From contig CM060470.1 in assembly GCA_030544235.1 (NCBI GenBank), positions 23,800,098-23,864,097 of the forward strand: a stretch of 64,000 nt of DNA, in the 5' to 3' direction. This document shows, in pieces, positions 1 through 11,939 of the stretch. The notes beneath the pieces were generated by a model. It did not search any database, was not told the origin of the DNA, and worked only from the letters and a program-made list of their open reading frames with translations. How positions within the stretch are numbered: position 1 is the stretch's first letter; each line of letters starts with the position of its first letter. The position numbers were made by a program, and so were the translations under genes. The stretch comes from Lepturacanthus savala (Eukaryota; Chordata; Actinopteri; Scombriformes; Trichiuridae).

Positions 1-2180
1 AAATCAGGAACTGAATGTATTTATTCTACTGTTATTTACTAGACTGGCTAACACCAGACCTCATGTCAATGTTGGTCTGGGATTGTTTGTATTGGAGGTG
101 TGGTTTATGAAAAACCAGAGCTGTTTATTGGGCACTACCAATGTCTATCAAATGCTTCTGTAGCTTATAGTCAATCATTTGAAATATACCTGATACCTGA
201 TGATGATGAAATAGTTTTGTGCAAAAAGGCGCTCATATTTCAAAGTAATCTTGTGGTCTAAATTACTTAGAACACTTTCTAAGGCTGCATCAGAAGGTCA
301 TGTTGGATCCACATTTATCAAAAAAGTCACTTCTGTGTTGTATTATGGTCTTGCTGCCCCTTGGGAAAGGTCCTTAATGTTGAGACCAAATTTCATAGCA
401 AAGTGAGTTCACATGCAATGAAGGATGAGTATACCCAGGCTAATTATTTACTGTAGTTAAATAGATAAATGTTTTGGCATTGCCTTTATTTAATCATTGT
501 TTAAACAAGCCAAAAATAATGAAAAGGAAAGTACTGTAATACTCATGAACACCTTACATCCTTCCATATTTACTCTTTGTAGCCCAGTTATTGACCTGCT
601 TTTGTCAAGTAAAATATCCAGATCTGCATAATACTGTTTCTGTGTATTATGCTACGAATGCAAAGCTGTGATATTTTCTTGCACTGAGAATGGTAGTATT
701 GTAGAAAAGGAGAAACTTGTACAGTTTGTATGGTCACAGTAGGCCTTTATCGTGTAAGTCCAAGTCAAGGTTTGCAGAGCTTTTGGTTTTATTAAGAGCC
801 TTGTCAACTTGCTATGTAATCATTATAAGCATCTAAGAGAGCACACATGCTAGGCTCTCCAAAGCAGTCGCTACATTTAAAACAGTTGTAGACAATAAAA
901 TATGGCCTTGCATAAATGACTTTGGGCACATTTTACATTGAAGCTGGGGAATGTCTTATCATGCAGAAACAGGGGTGCAGATTAGAAGTAAATTATTGAG
1001 GTAGATTTGGGTCATAAATGGGTCATTGAAATTCTTCTTAAAGATTTATGAGTGTGTCACAGCAGTTAAAGTAGCATTTTTATTCCCGAAGAAACATGTC
1101 CACAATCCTGAGGTGACTGCAAATGTAACAGGTACCTGCTATCTTGCTGTATTACACAGTATTGGTTCCCGTCTTACTAAGATTTTTATCTTTCTTTTAT
1201 TTTTAGAAATGACCTTGTTTACATTTTGAAAAATGATTATATTTAAAGAGTTGTCTGGAGTCAGGAAGGTCATGTTCTACACAGCTGTGAGGGAGCGGTA
1301 ATAAATTGGTGTTGGTTGTGAGTAGACAATGGGCTTACTTGTTGCCTTCTGGGATTTATGCTTCATGGCTCTAGATGATGGCCCTTCACAAATCTGTGTA
1401 TCTTTACCCAAACATTTTGAAAAAGCGACAATGTCCCTCCAGATATATTGTGCTTTGTCAGCCATTTTATCTCCATTGTGATTAATTAGAGCACTTTCAA
1501 ACCACTAGTTTTATTATTTAGTCCACAAAAGGCAAGAAATACATATTAATTAGAAAATAGCCTTCTACTTAGTCCATGGTCCACCAGCAAAAGAACCAAA
1601 TTTGATCCGATTGATGTTTCATTAATGTTTATCACTGTTTATCAATGTTTGCACCTGATGCTTTTACACCAACAAAAATGAAATGGACTGCTTTGGTGCA
1701 CACCTTATTGGTGTGAAAGCACCCTTAGTCCACTTGAGATCCAGACCTTTCTAATGGATGTCAGTGTCGCTTGTTTTGTTGGTATTTTCCCCGTCTGTCT
1801 AACTCCTGTTAAGCTGCTGATGCAGACTATGATTATCAGTTTTAGGGTTTATATTAGCTTAAGGATTGTCTGTCATCGTCGTCAAACTTGCTCAATTTTT
1901 TCCAGGGCATCACATGAGCAGAGACACACTGCCAGATTAATGCAAGTTGTTCCAATAAAGGCCTTTAAAGGTAAATTTTCATTATTTTAAATTAGTTAGG
2001 TAAATGAAATGTTTGAGATCAATTGCATGTTGTAAGTTAAGCACTGAGTCTGAGTGATTACCTGATTAGCGCAGCTTAGTATACTAAACTCCCATTCCAA
2101 TGCTGTAGTAGTACATAGGATCAGGCAATGTGGGGATCTAAACTTTTGTCCATTCATTTGAATGTGGGTCCATTAATGGC
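1..2180. other. Intergenic, no feature recognised
   Basis: AT-rich sequence without a supportable gene. Reading frames are short, lack splice-bounded coding character and match no family I recognise. A short inverted motif around 1,690-1,730 (TTGGTGCACACC then TTGGTGTGAAAG) hints at an old transposon end, but no partner end was found. Confidence 0.5.
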
Positions 2181-2205
2181 CTGTGGGGGACAGGAATGCA
2201 AAGAG

Positions 2206-2240
2206 TACCAGAAGAAGAAGAAGAAGAAAAAAAAAAGGAA
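2206..2240. repeat. (AAG)n / poly-A low-complexity tract
   Basis: A run of AAG units grades into poly-A. It makes lysine/arginine-rich frames that are not genes. It lies just upstream of the gypsy remnant. Confidence 0.85.
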
Positions 2241-2519
2241 CATTCCTCCGGCAAGAGTTGAGACAAAGTCAACTTTTTCAAAAATGGAACCCGAGGTCGC
2301 ACTCCGATGGCCAGTTACATAAACCTGATACGATTAATCGAAAGCAGTACAACACTAATATAAGTGAGTACAACAAGAAGAGGATAATAAATTTTGTTTG
2401 ATTTGTTATTAGGCTCTGCTGCCGGTTTCCAGACTCATTTTACGCAAACAAAAAAAAAGAGAGAGAGAGAGCTGGAGGGAGAACCAAAATAAAAAGTGTT
2501 GCGAGTCTTGTACCTGTAG

Positions 2520-3590
2520 TCCCACATTGCAGTGGATTTTGTCACTGGACTGCCTCTCTCTGACAGAGACACCATCATTCTTATTATTTTGGCCTGTTCT
2601 CCAAGGCTGTGCATTTTGTTGCTCTCCTCAAGCTCCCCTCAGCCTTGGAGACTGCGAACCTACTTATATCCCAGCAGATATTATGTCAGACCTGGGCCCA
2701 CAGATTAGTTTTCAGATGTGGGCTACAGAGGGAGGCCCGGCCACGCTGCTAAGAACCTCACCCGGAACTGTCGGTTGGTGGACTGTCACCGTACACCTGC
2801 TCCTGCCTACCAACCAGGCCAAATGGTCTGGTTTTTGGCCAAGGACATATCCATGCAAGTTGACTTCAGGAAATTGGCCCCACAGTTGATCGGCCCATTT
2901 CCCATTTAAAAAGATTGTCAACCCCTCCGTGATCCAGCTCAAGCACTCTGTCTCCACCAAGATTTACCCAACCTTCCATGTCTCTCTGCTCAAACCAGTC
3001 TTTTCCTGTCCCCTGAGCACTCTGACCGAGCCCCCTCCTCCTACCTGGATCATGGATTGTCACCCAGCCTTCTCAGCCAGTGGTCCTACAGTAGTAGGCA
3101 CAGCAGTGGATATGACATGATCTCATTTTGGACCCTACTCTTATCTCAGACTTTTATAGGACTGAAGTGTACTGACTCCCTGAACTCCAGGATTCCCATG
3201 TTCATCTGTCTCCTCACCTTGTGCTCCTTCCCTTGTGTGTCTGCTTTCTCCACAGGCAGAGGCAGGGCATAGCAGAGATGGCCTGGCACACCTGCCATCA
3301 ATCAGCTTGTTACCCAGTGTATATCTACCTAACTCTACAGCCACTCATTGGCAGATCGTTTCACGTGCTACTCGATATCACCAGGCCTATTCTCTCTAGT
3401 GTCTCGTTTCTGCCTTCCTGCCGTGCTCCTAGCAGCAACTCCCCTGACTTCCCCAATATATTCTTATTGACTGATCAGTGTGCGCATCTCTGTTTCTGCT
3501 CAGGGGTCCAGCCTTTTTGTTCACATATCAGAAAAAGACCCGAGCGTTACTTATTTTCTGGTTCTTCTTACAGCCTTTAAAACAAATAAA
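2520..3590 (+). pseudogene. Ty3/gypsy retrotransposon remnant (integrase core fragment, integrase C-terminus, chromodomain linker, 3' flank)
   Basis: The first piece reads as the start of a gypsy-type integrase core, with the VDFVTGLPLSD motif that carries the first catalytic aspartate. It then jumps to a SDLGPQISFQMW block, which is normally SDRGPQF around the second aspartate. After that most of the core, including the catalytic glutamate region, is deleted. A different frame continues with the GPQ-like C-terminal domain: APAYQPGQMVWFLAKDI, then KLAPQLIGPFPI, a stop, and IYPTFHVSLLKPVFSCPLS just before where a chromodomain would sit. The frame is broken at least twice, so this is dead. About 470 bases downstream resemble element 3' region or LTR. 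It belongs to the chromovirus-like gypsy group common in fish. No flanking target duplication was found, so the limits are approximate. Confidence 0.8.
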
Positions 3591-6170
3591 CATGCCCACA
3601 CCTCTACACAGACCTGGAGGATGCCTGATCCTGTGTGTATGAAACCTTAAGATGTTACAGTGTCAGTAAGTTTGTCCATAGTCTGTAGCTGCGGCCTTGA
3701 AAACACTCAATCAGTGCAGTCAAAGCAGGCTTATAGCTCCAGTTCTGTCCATCTGCTCACAGTTTTAACCATAGGCTTTGCTCATTTCTGTTTCTGCCTG
3801 TCAGCTGAGAGAAGATAAAGTAGACAGTGATCAGAGGGTCCCAAAGCTGTAAGATACAAAGTGATATGTTTCCTTTAATATTGTGTAGCAGTGGTCTAGT
3901 GTGTTTTTATGCCTGGTGGGACACTTAATGATGCTGTCTCCATTCTGACAGTTTGTGGTTTGCTCTTTTAAAATCCCCAAGGATAATGAGAATGGAGTCT
4001 TGTGTTTTTGCTCCATGCCTTTGATGCAGCTGCAGAGTGACATACATGTTAGAAGCCGTGCATTCTCAAACTATAAGTTACCACAATTATTCTTTCAGGT
4101 CCAACTGGGAAAAGAGAATATCCTAGAAAGGATAGTACGGTAGTAGTAAGTATGCATCGCACATAGTGTTCATTATTCCAGTTCTTCATGTTTTTGTTAT
4201 CATGGCATGTTTTTTTGTTAGGAAAGCTGTTCTGAACTGTGTAGACTTACCTAATCTCCAGTCTAGACAGGATGGTGGTATTCAGGAAGAGATGAATGGC
4301 TCTATGTGTGCATCTAATATTTCTCCATTCTCTTTATAGTAAAAGATGTAAAAGATCATAACACTATGCAGGCACACATTGAACATATCCGCAAAGCGCA
4401 ATTGATAAGCAGCCATAAAAATATTTTATTATGAATTGATAACACTTCGAAAGTTGACAGAAATACATAACTTAACACATTTAACAAAAGTTCAGGGGTT
4501 TGCAGAACTTAAATCCACATATTAATTGGAAAAACTTCATATTAATCTGAAAAGCCTTCATATTGTAGTTTGAAAACTGGATAGAAAATCTATTAATTAA
4601 GTACAGTGGACAACCAACACTAACACATGTGCACAGGGGATATTAAGAGGCATCTGTTATGTATGTCATTTTTAGACATTTGATCTGGAGAAAATGACAT
4701 ATTGGGCCTTTATCTGTCATCTGGTGAGATCCGTACAAAATTGAAGGAGAATATAATTAGCTGGTAGGATTTGGTACACACCATAAAATATCAGCCTGTG
4801 GTATAATATATGCTTGTAAAAACTCTGCTGAAACATATTTAAAAACAATTCAGTCTGCTATCACTAGTTATAATACAGACATCTCAAGGGGTAAACATGC
4901 TATTTCATATTTGCCATTCAAAGACATTTTACTCCTCTGATCATATAGAACCATCTGAAAAATAAACCAAAGTGCCCCAATAAAGACTTGGCTCACATAT
5001 CCCGAAGAGATCTATCATTTACCACAGAACCTCAGGGAGCTGGAACAAACATTTCAGGCAAATGTGTGTTTATTGCTAAAGATATATTTTTAAGATTTCC
5101 ACCACCTACCTGTATCTGAAAGCAGTATCCATATTTGTCACAGCTTCTTTCCCCTGTGGAGTAGCCCAGACATATCTCAAGCAATGTGCTATTTGTGAAT
5201 TCTCAATCTCAACAGCACCAGGTTGTGTCAAACACTTTAAAAAGTGGGGATATCTTTCACCTGTGTGTGCAGATGAATTACTACTAAACTGCCAAATTGG
5301 TTTTCAAACAATTGTGTTTACTGCTTGCTATGTGCTCCCTGTGTGCTTTCCATCCTCACAAAGCATATCAACAAATCCTTTCATCAAAAGCAGAAATAAT
5401 ATATTAAGTCAGCTGTACAAACTATTCAACGTATGCTATCTGATGTTACCTACACACATCCTCTTATGTTCAGTATGCTAAAGTCAAAAAAGTATGTTAA
5501 ATTCAAAAAACACCATTTTTACATAACACAGGCAGAGAAAGCAGTGATCTGAAAAGGGCGTTTGATACAATTCATTAACCTCCCAACAGCTTTCTTAGGC
5601 AGAAATGCATGAATTATTAACTGCCATTCAAATGTATTTTTAACCCTGATTATTAACTTTAGCTTCTACCCGAAGGGATTGTCTGGCATTATTATTGTAG
5701 AGAACAGGACCTCTTGCTGACACATAAATTATCTTATTATGCAGATTTTCAATATGGTCGTTAATTTAGGAACTGAATTTGAACATGTTATGTATGAAAT
5801 CACCTTCTCTTTCACCTGAATGACAGAGCTTGGCAGGTATTTGTGCCAATGTCAGCATTTATTCCACATACACATATTGTATTAGAATGACCTTTTTTGT
5901 TTGGGGGGGGGGGATTTTTCCTTTAACCCTTTAAGGTTCTGTATAACCGTTTGGTAGACCACACATTGAGTCACTATATCTCATTGAATAATGCATGAGC
6001 CATCGCTACCACTTGGTTTAGTTGCGCTATGCTAAAAAAATCCTCTATATGGCTCTGTGTCTTTGAGCAGTATGTTTATTTATTTTAATTTGGAAAAGCA
6101 GTTGTTATACTAAGTGAGTAAAAAACGCTAAGAAAAATTTTGTCCATCGCTATTTTTCTTGGTGCGGACC
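3591..6170. other. Intergenic, no feature recognised
   Basis: Mostly unique AT-rich sequence with no coding signal. It contains an 11-base G run at 5,903-5,913. No repeat family was recognised with confidence. Confidence 0.4.
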
Positions 6171-6175
6171 TCAAA

Positions 6176-6300
6176 GGGGATAGTACAGTAGAGATGACAG
6201 GAAAGGGGGAAAGACATGCAGAAAAAGACTCCCGATGCAGGATTCGAACCAGGGCTGCCGGTGATGAGGATTTTAGCCTCTCTACATGGGGCGGTGCCAA
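6176..6300 (-). repeat. tRNA-derived SINE-like repeat (family 2), partial
   Basis: On the minus strand a tRNA-like head shows an exact RNA polymerase III B box, GGTTCGAATCC (6,240-6,250 on the plus strand as its complement). It is followed by a body rich in CATGTC, CCCC and CCTGTC blocks. The same body occurs on the plus strand at 33,411-33,580. The A-box half is too diverged to define the start, and no target duplication was seen. Because of the attached body this is a SINE fragment, not a tRNA gene. Confidence 0.6.
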
Positions 6301-6548
6301 CATTTTTATCTTGTGTGAAATCCTCACATAGCTTGTCTGATTTTGACCATAACCTGGAGAGATGAAGCATCTTTAAACTCAGTTTCAGTGTTTAAAAGAT
6401 AAATTTATCAGCTTAAATGCACAATATGCAATTTTCTCTCACTAAGCAATAACGAAACATGAGTTGATGATGTTATGACATAGCATGGGATCAGGAGGAA
6501 TTCTAATAACACACCAATACTAATATAATAGTAAAGTGTATTGCATTT

Positions 6549-6866
6549 GGGCAACATGGTGGCGCAGTAGTTAGTGCGGTGCCTCACAACAAGAAGGTTG
6601 CAGGTGTGGGACCTTTCTGTGTGGAGATTGCATGTTCACCCCATGTCTGCATGGGTATCCAGCTTCCTCTCACAGTCTGAAAACATACTGAGGTTAATTG
6701 GAAATTCGAAATTGCCCATAGGTGTAAGTGAATGGTGTGTGATAGTGTGATGATAGGGTGGCCACATTCTGGGGTGTATTCCCGCCTCTTACCTGTAATG
6801 TGCTGGGATTGGCTCCAGCAGATCCCCACAACCCTAATGAAGAATAAGCAGGTATAGAGAATGAAT
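6549..6866 (+). repeat. tRNA-headed SINE-like repeat (family 1), copy 1
   Basis: It begins GGGCAACATGGTGGCGCAG, an A-box-like tRNA head, and carries the conserved fish repeat body (CCTTTCTGTGTGGAGA, CTAATGAAGAATAAGCAGG). The family also occurs at 6,911, 10,787, 11,171 and 46,047. Copy 2 lies 44 bases downstream in the opposite orientation, so the pair is tail to tail. Other copies end in a (GACT)n tail, which is lost here. Confidence 0.75.
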
Positions 6867-6910
6867 TAATGTATTTGTTTTATGTAAACATTGACATCCT
6901 CATCTGTAAA

Positions 6911-7266
6911 GTCTGTCAGTCAGTCATCTTCTATACCCGCTTATTCCTCATTAGGGTCGCAGGGGTCTGCTGGAGCCAATCCCAGCACATTACAGGCAAG
7001 AGGCAGGGATACACCCCAGATGGTCACCAGCCTATCATGGGGCACACACACCATTCACTCACACACTCAGACCTAGGAGCAATTTAGAGTCTCCAATTAA
7101 CATGTTTTTGGACAGTGGGAGGAAGCCGGAGTACCCGGTGAAAACCCATGCAGACACAGGGAGAACATGCAAACTCCACACAGAAAGGTCCCAGACCCAG
7201 GACCAAGGAGGACTTGAACCTGCGAACCTTCTTGCTGTGAGGCAACAGCGCTAACCCCTGTGCCTG
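6911..7266 (-). repeat. tRNA-headed SINE-like repeat (family 1), copy 2
   Basis: This is the reverse-complement copy. It starts on the plus strand with the (GTCA)n tail and ends with the tRNA-like head. An exact B-box-like GGTTCAAGTCC lies on the minus strand at 7,210-7,220. The body is nearly the same as the copy at 10,787. With copy 1 it forms a long inverted repeat. Confidence 0.8.
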
Positions 7267-7315
7267 CAAAGTAAGTAAAGCTGTCAAAAAAATTAGTAGT
7301 AGAATATAACTTATG

Positions 7316-7984
7316 TGTCACGTGGTGAGGTCAAGTTGGGGTTTTTGTCTTGTCATTTCCTGTTTTATTTTGAAAGATAACTCTTCTCCCGTTTCACGTC
7401 ACTTGCCCTTCCTCATGTGTCATCGGTCTGATTGTCGGCCCCGACCTGATTGTTTCCACCTGTTCCCCATTACCCGGTGTATATCTTGTCTGCGTCTCCC
7501 CTTGTCTTGTGCCGAAGTGTTTTGTTTTATCGTTCACCAAAGCTCTTTTTCCAGTGGCCATAGCCATAGCCATAGCCATAGCCTTGTTGTGTGTGTGTTT
7601 CCTTGTTTTGACTCAAAAGAGTGATTTTTTGTTGTTAACTTTTGTAGCATAGCCATTTTTTTTCTCGCGTTTAGTTTAGTTAATGTTTTCAGCCTGTTGT
7701 TTTTCCTCGTTAAGAGCAATTTTGATTTGGATAACTTTTGTAGTACAGATTAGGTCTCTGAGAATTTAGTTAATGTTTTTCAGCCTTTTGGTTTTCCTCG
7801 TTAAGAGTGTTTTTGATAACGAAGAATAGATTAGCGTTTTTACCTCTTCAGGAGTGATTTTCATTTTCCTCAGTTTAGGCCTGTATTTCATAGCCTCACT
7901 CTGTCGAGGGTTCTTGCTACCTGAAATCAAGAAACTCACCTACACCTCTGTGCCTGAGTTTGTGTTTAAGACCGGTACTGACAG
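7316..7984. mobile_element. Possible solo LTR or LTR-like repeat
   Basis: The block opens TGTCACGTGG and closes ACTGACAG, giving the TGTCA/TGACA short inverted ends typical of LTRs. It is flanked by TATG on both sides (7,312-7,315 and 7,985-7,988), a possible 4-bp target duplication. Inside there is a TATA-like GTATATC near 7,480 and a tandem CCATAG run at 7,557-7,582. No internal retroviral-type coding region adjoins it. The ends fit an LTR, but another repeat class cannot be excluded. Confidence 0.5.
7557..7582. repeat. Tandem CCATAG hexamer
   Basis: Four or so head-to-tail copies of the hexamer CCATAG lie inside the LTR-like block. Confidence 0.85.
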
Positions 7985-7989
7985 TATGT

Positions 7990-10774
7990 ATGTCTGAAAC
8001 ATAGAAGAGTGGAATTATAAAGTAGTATTAGATGAAACTTTCAATTCTTAATTTCAATTACAATATTCTGTTTAATATTGTGGCACTTGTAATTTACGAA
8101 AGTACAGAACTTGAGTAAATATACTCACTTGATACTATATGCATTATAAGGAGCAAGGGTTAGTTACTCAATGGTGCAATGCTGAATGTGTTTTTTTTTT
8201 TATTTAAAAAAGGTAATTGTTGGCATAAGTTATGAACTGTTTCAACACAGTGCTGCCAGATTTATATTACCAATTACTGAATATAAATAAACCTGATCTG
8301 TGAATTACTGAGGCAAATCTATTCCGTTAATTCAAACTATAAACTGTCTGGCTGCAATCTAAATAGATCTCTTACCCTTACCCTTAGCTAATTATTATGT
8401 TTGAGTCATGGTGTCAGTTGTAACGCCACATTTCTCATTTCATAAGCCTGTTCTGGGTGCATAGGAAATCTATCTATCTTCCTGTCCTTTTTGTTTTAGT
8501 AGAGTGCTTTTTTCTGACTATTTTAATCTCACCCCTGACAAATGCTCCATATTACAAAATGAAAAAAATAAACTAAAACTAGCAAACCCACTTTAAAAAC
8601 TAATTAAAACTTAGCTGAAATTTAAGATAAGAAAATAATAATAAAACGTTTAGGATAAGATAACCTCTATTTATGTTTTCTTGTGTTTTGCCACAAACAC
8701 AAGTGATAAATTATAATTAATTGAAATCACTGTCCACTGAGCCTTCAACATCTTATCATCATGATAAGTTAGCTTCACAACTCTGGTAATTCACCTGTTT
8801 GTCTCTGGTGACTCTGGCAGTGCAGCAGCTTCACCTCAGCTCAGCTTCAGCCTCACCAAGAAGGAGCTGAGGTTACAGGTGTATGAAAAACAATCAGCAA
8901 CATGCATAAAGACTGATTTTATTTATGTTATTAAAACAATTAATGTGCATTATTTTATTTCAGTTCAGTGTGAGCGTCTCTGCTACATTTGGTTGCTGCT
9001 TTACATATTGGACGTTTGCAAGGACACTACACAAAGCACTGGCACAGAGTGCAACACTTGAGTTAAAGTGTTAGGTATAAAGTACATTAATTCATTAGTG
9101 TAATCCCCTGAGCAAAGTCATCGTCCATGTTGACTTTTACTGGGGAATAATAGCAGGCCTCCCTTTGAGGATTTTGACAGGGAATCATTAATAAATTCAA
9201 AAGATATGCAGTGCTCTGTTTTATTCTTTAATTCAGGTGCTCTGATAAATAAATGCAGGCTATTCTTTGATTTTGGAACAGTAGCCCTTTATTGTGTGGT
9301 TGTAACATTTCAAATGCTATTGCATGGTTAAATACTTTTTTTTTCTTTTATGAAATTTCCCCCTCACAAATTGCAACCACCCCCTCAGTCACTTCATCCT
9401 GGCATGGGGCCTGGTGGGCAGCTGCAGTGCAGCTTGGGGACCAACTCCAGTTCTTTTGCCAGTGCTTGGCATACCTATAGAGCAAAAGCAGCATTTTACT
9501 GTGAATCTACTTTGTGTCGATACATTGAGCAACTTCTATAACTAACAGAAACAGCATTTCACATCACTGGACAGCTTAACTCAGTTAAACAACACGGCCA
9601 ATATTACCTTATTAATGAATGCATTTTTTCATCCATAACCCCAGTATAAAAGCATGTCTTATAACTGTACTCGTCATTTCTATAGATATGCTTTTGTTAG
9701 GCTTTTTTAATGAAATTGCAGGAAAACAAATATGGTAGAAGTTAAGGTTATTAGATACAGGTTCTTTTTATTAAGCAAAAATGCCAAATATTTGTATATT
9801 TGCATTCTCAAATGGAACGATTTGAAGCTTTACTGTGTCATACATGATGTCTGATCTGGAGTTTATTAATTGGACAAAAGACGGTTGAGACATCATGGTG
9901 GGATCTTAGATACTATAACAGGCATTTTTCACAATTTTTCATTTCATTTCACAGAGAAAATGATTCATCAAAAAAAAATCATCAGCTGCAGCCTTGCATA
10001 ATTTATGGGATAATGAAATCACAACATTGCCTTCTTGCTACTTATAAAGTTGTTATGAACATGATGCATCATTAGCATTCATGTCATGATTCTGGCCACC
10101 TGACGAATCCAGGTTCAATATTTATTCTTCTATTTACTGTTGTTTGGTTCACCAACTAGTCACAGGCCTTTTCTGTCTGTTGTTTACGGTTGGGAGGTTA
10201 GTGTACATTGTTTTAGAGATTTTAGAGCCTTTGTTCACCTAAAAACACAATTTTCTCAAAGATGCTAAAATGCATAATAAACCAGAACCAGTATTACAGC
10301 ATTGCCAAGGTCCCTGGCTTAGTGTTTTTCAGTCCCATTGTGCCTTATTTTCCTGCTACAAGGAGACTTAAGACCTATTAGACAGATTTTAACAAAAATG
10401 CATGGTCTGGGCATAAGATGCACTTTGGATCTGTGTCCAAATTATGTTGCTAGTTAAAGCCAGAGGAAGGCACAGCCCCTGATGTGAACAAAGAACACAT
10501 GATGCAGAAACGTTGTCTCAGCTTCCTGATAAAACAGACCACACTGTATGGTTAGGGTGTAACATCTTAACCAATCGGAGTGTCCTCTCCTGTCCTCTTC
10601 AAGCCAAGTCAGAGAATGCATCGTGACTTATTTCTGTGTAACAAAACAACCATGTACAACTGCAGTTAACAATTTCTGTGAACCATAAAATCATTCATCT
10701 CTGTTGTCACAACAAGACAGATCAGTGCTTAATCATTTTCACATCACACAGTCGATATATAAAATTCAATAAAC
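7990..10774. other. Intergenic, no gene recognised
   Basis: AT-rich sequence with scattered short A and T runs. A fragment near 8,095-8,150 (GAGTAAATATACTCACTTGA) resembles the GTACTT-rich repeat also seen at 22.4, 60.0 and 61.0 kb. No other feature was found. Confidence 0.4.
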
Positions 10775-10786
10775 ACTATTCATTGA

Positions 10787-11151
10787 GGGCGACATGGTGG
10801 CGCAGGGGTTAGCGCTGTTGCCTCACAGCAAGAAGGTCACAGGTTCAAGACCGCCTTGCGTCCTGGGTCTGGGACCTTTCTGTGTGGAGTTTGCATGTTC
10901 TCCCCGTGTCTGCGTGGGTTTTCACCGGGTACTCCGGCTTCCTCCCACAGTCCAAAAACATGCTGAGGTTAATTGGCGACTCTAAATTGCCCGTAGGTGT
11001 GAATGTGTGAGTGAATGGTGTGTGTGCCCCACGATTGGCTGGCGACCATCTGGGGTGTATCCCTGCCTCTCGCCGTAACGTGCTGGGATAGGCTCCAGCA
11101 GACCCCTGCGACCCTAATGAGGAATAAGCAGGTATAGAAAATGACTGACTG
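10787..11151 (+). repeat. tRNA-headed SINE-like repeat (family 1), copy 3, with target duplication
   Basis: This is the best-preserved copy. It has an A-box-like TGGCGCAGGGGTTAGCGC head, a B-box-like GGTTCAAGACC at 10,842-10,852, the common body, and a (GACT)n tail. It is bounded by a perfect 12-bp direct repeat ACTATTCATTGA at 10,775-10,786 and 11,152-11,163. The first bases of the downstream copy merge with the tail. A tRNA-like head, a short tandem tail and a duplication of this size fit a SINE mobilised by a LINE. The family name is not certain to me. Confidence 0.85.
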
Positions 11152-11170
11152 ACTATTCATTGACAATATA

Positions 11171-11472
11171 GTCAGTCAGTCATCTTCTATACCTGCTTAT
11201 TCTTCATTAGGGTCGCAGGGGTCTGCTGGAGCCAATCCCAGCGCATTAAGGCAAGAGGCAGGGATACACCCCAGATGGTCACCAGCCAATTGTGGGGCAC
11301 ACACACCATTCACTCACACATTCACACCTACGGGCAATTTAGAGTCACCAATTAACCTCAGCATGTTTTTGGACTGTGGGAGGAAGCCGGAGTACCCGGT
11401 GAAAACCCACGCAGACATGGGGAGAACATGCAAATTCCACACAGTTCTAACCCCTGTGCCACCTTGTCGCCC
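11171..11472 (-). repeat. tRNA-headed SINE-like repeat (family 1), copy 4
   Basis: It lies in the opposite orientation, directly after copy 3, giving a second tail-to-tail pair. It begins on the plus strand with the (GTCA)n tail and ends ACCTTGTCGCCCC, the complement of the GGGCGAC head. The middle of the tRNA-like head, including the B box, is deleted near 11,440. Confidence 0.8.
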
Positions 11473-11572
11473 CATTTACAGTATATTTTCTCCAAGATCC
11501 AGCATCAAGGTGGTCCTCTCATTTATACACTGTTCATGTCAGTGTAGATTCTCACTCATCCAGGGCATTGTA

Positions 11573-11710
11573 GTCAAGGAGTTTAAAAAGTAAGCAAGCA
11601 GACTTTTTGTTTAAGCTTGAAGATGTTTCACCTTTCATCCGAAAGGCTTCTTCAGTTCTAGCCTGATGATGGATACCAGGAGCTATTTCTCTGGATCACA
11701 GAGGGTGGAG
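11573..11710 (+). repeat. Penelope-like element, left inverted terminal repeat
   Basis: This arm matches the reverse complement of 13,124-13,261 with a small number of mismatches. It contains TTCATCCGAAAGGCTTCTTC and ends in AGGGTGGAG. Confidence 0.85.
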
Positions 11711-11939
11711 CTATAGACCACACCCCTCATCCCATAACAAAGGTTCACATAGGTCACCCTTCAAGGTGTGAATTGGGATGAGAGTCGTTGTGGTTACGCT
11801 CTCATTCCAATTCAAGGTGTGAATTGGAATTAGAGTCGTGGTCACATGATCCAGAGAAAGAGTCCTGCTCTGATGGTGAAGAGCAGTTAAACTTCCTAGG
11901 ATGAGATCTCAAGGCAGGATGGTATGTAGCAGATAGGTC

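Noticed and set aside
2128..2401. Plus frames rich in Lys/Arg
   Set aside because: Produced by the (AAG)n and poly-A tract.
6176..6300. A possible tRNA gene (exact B box)
   Set aside because: The other half of the cloverleaf is not recognisable and the SINE body follows, as in the copy at 33.4 kb.
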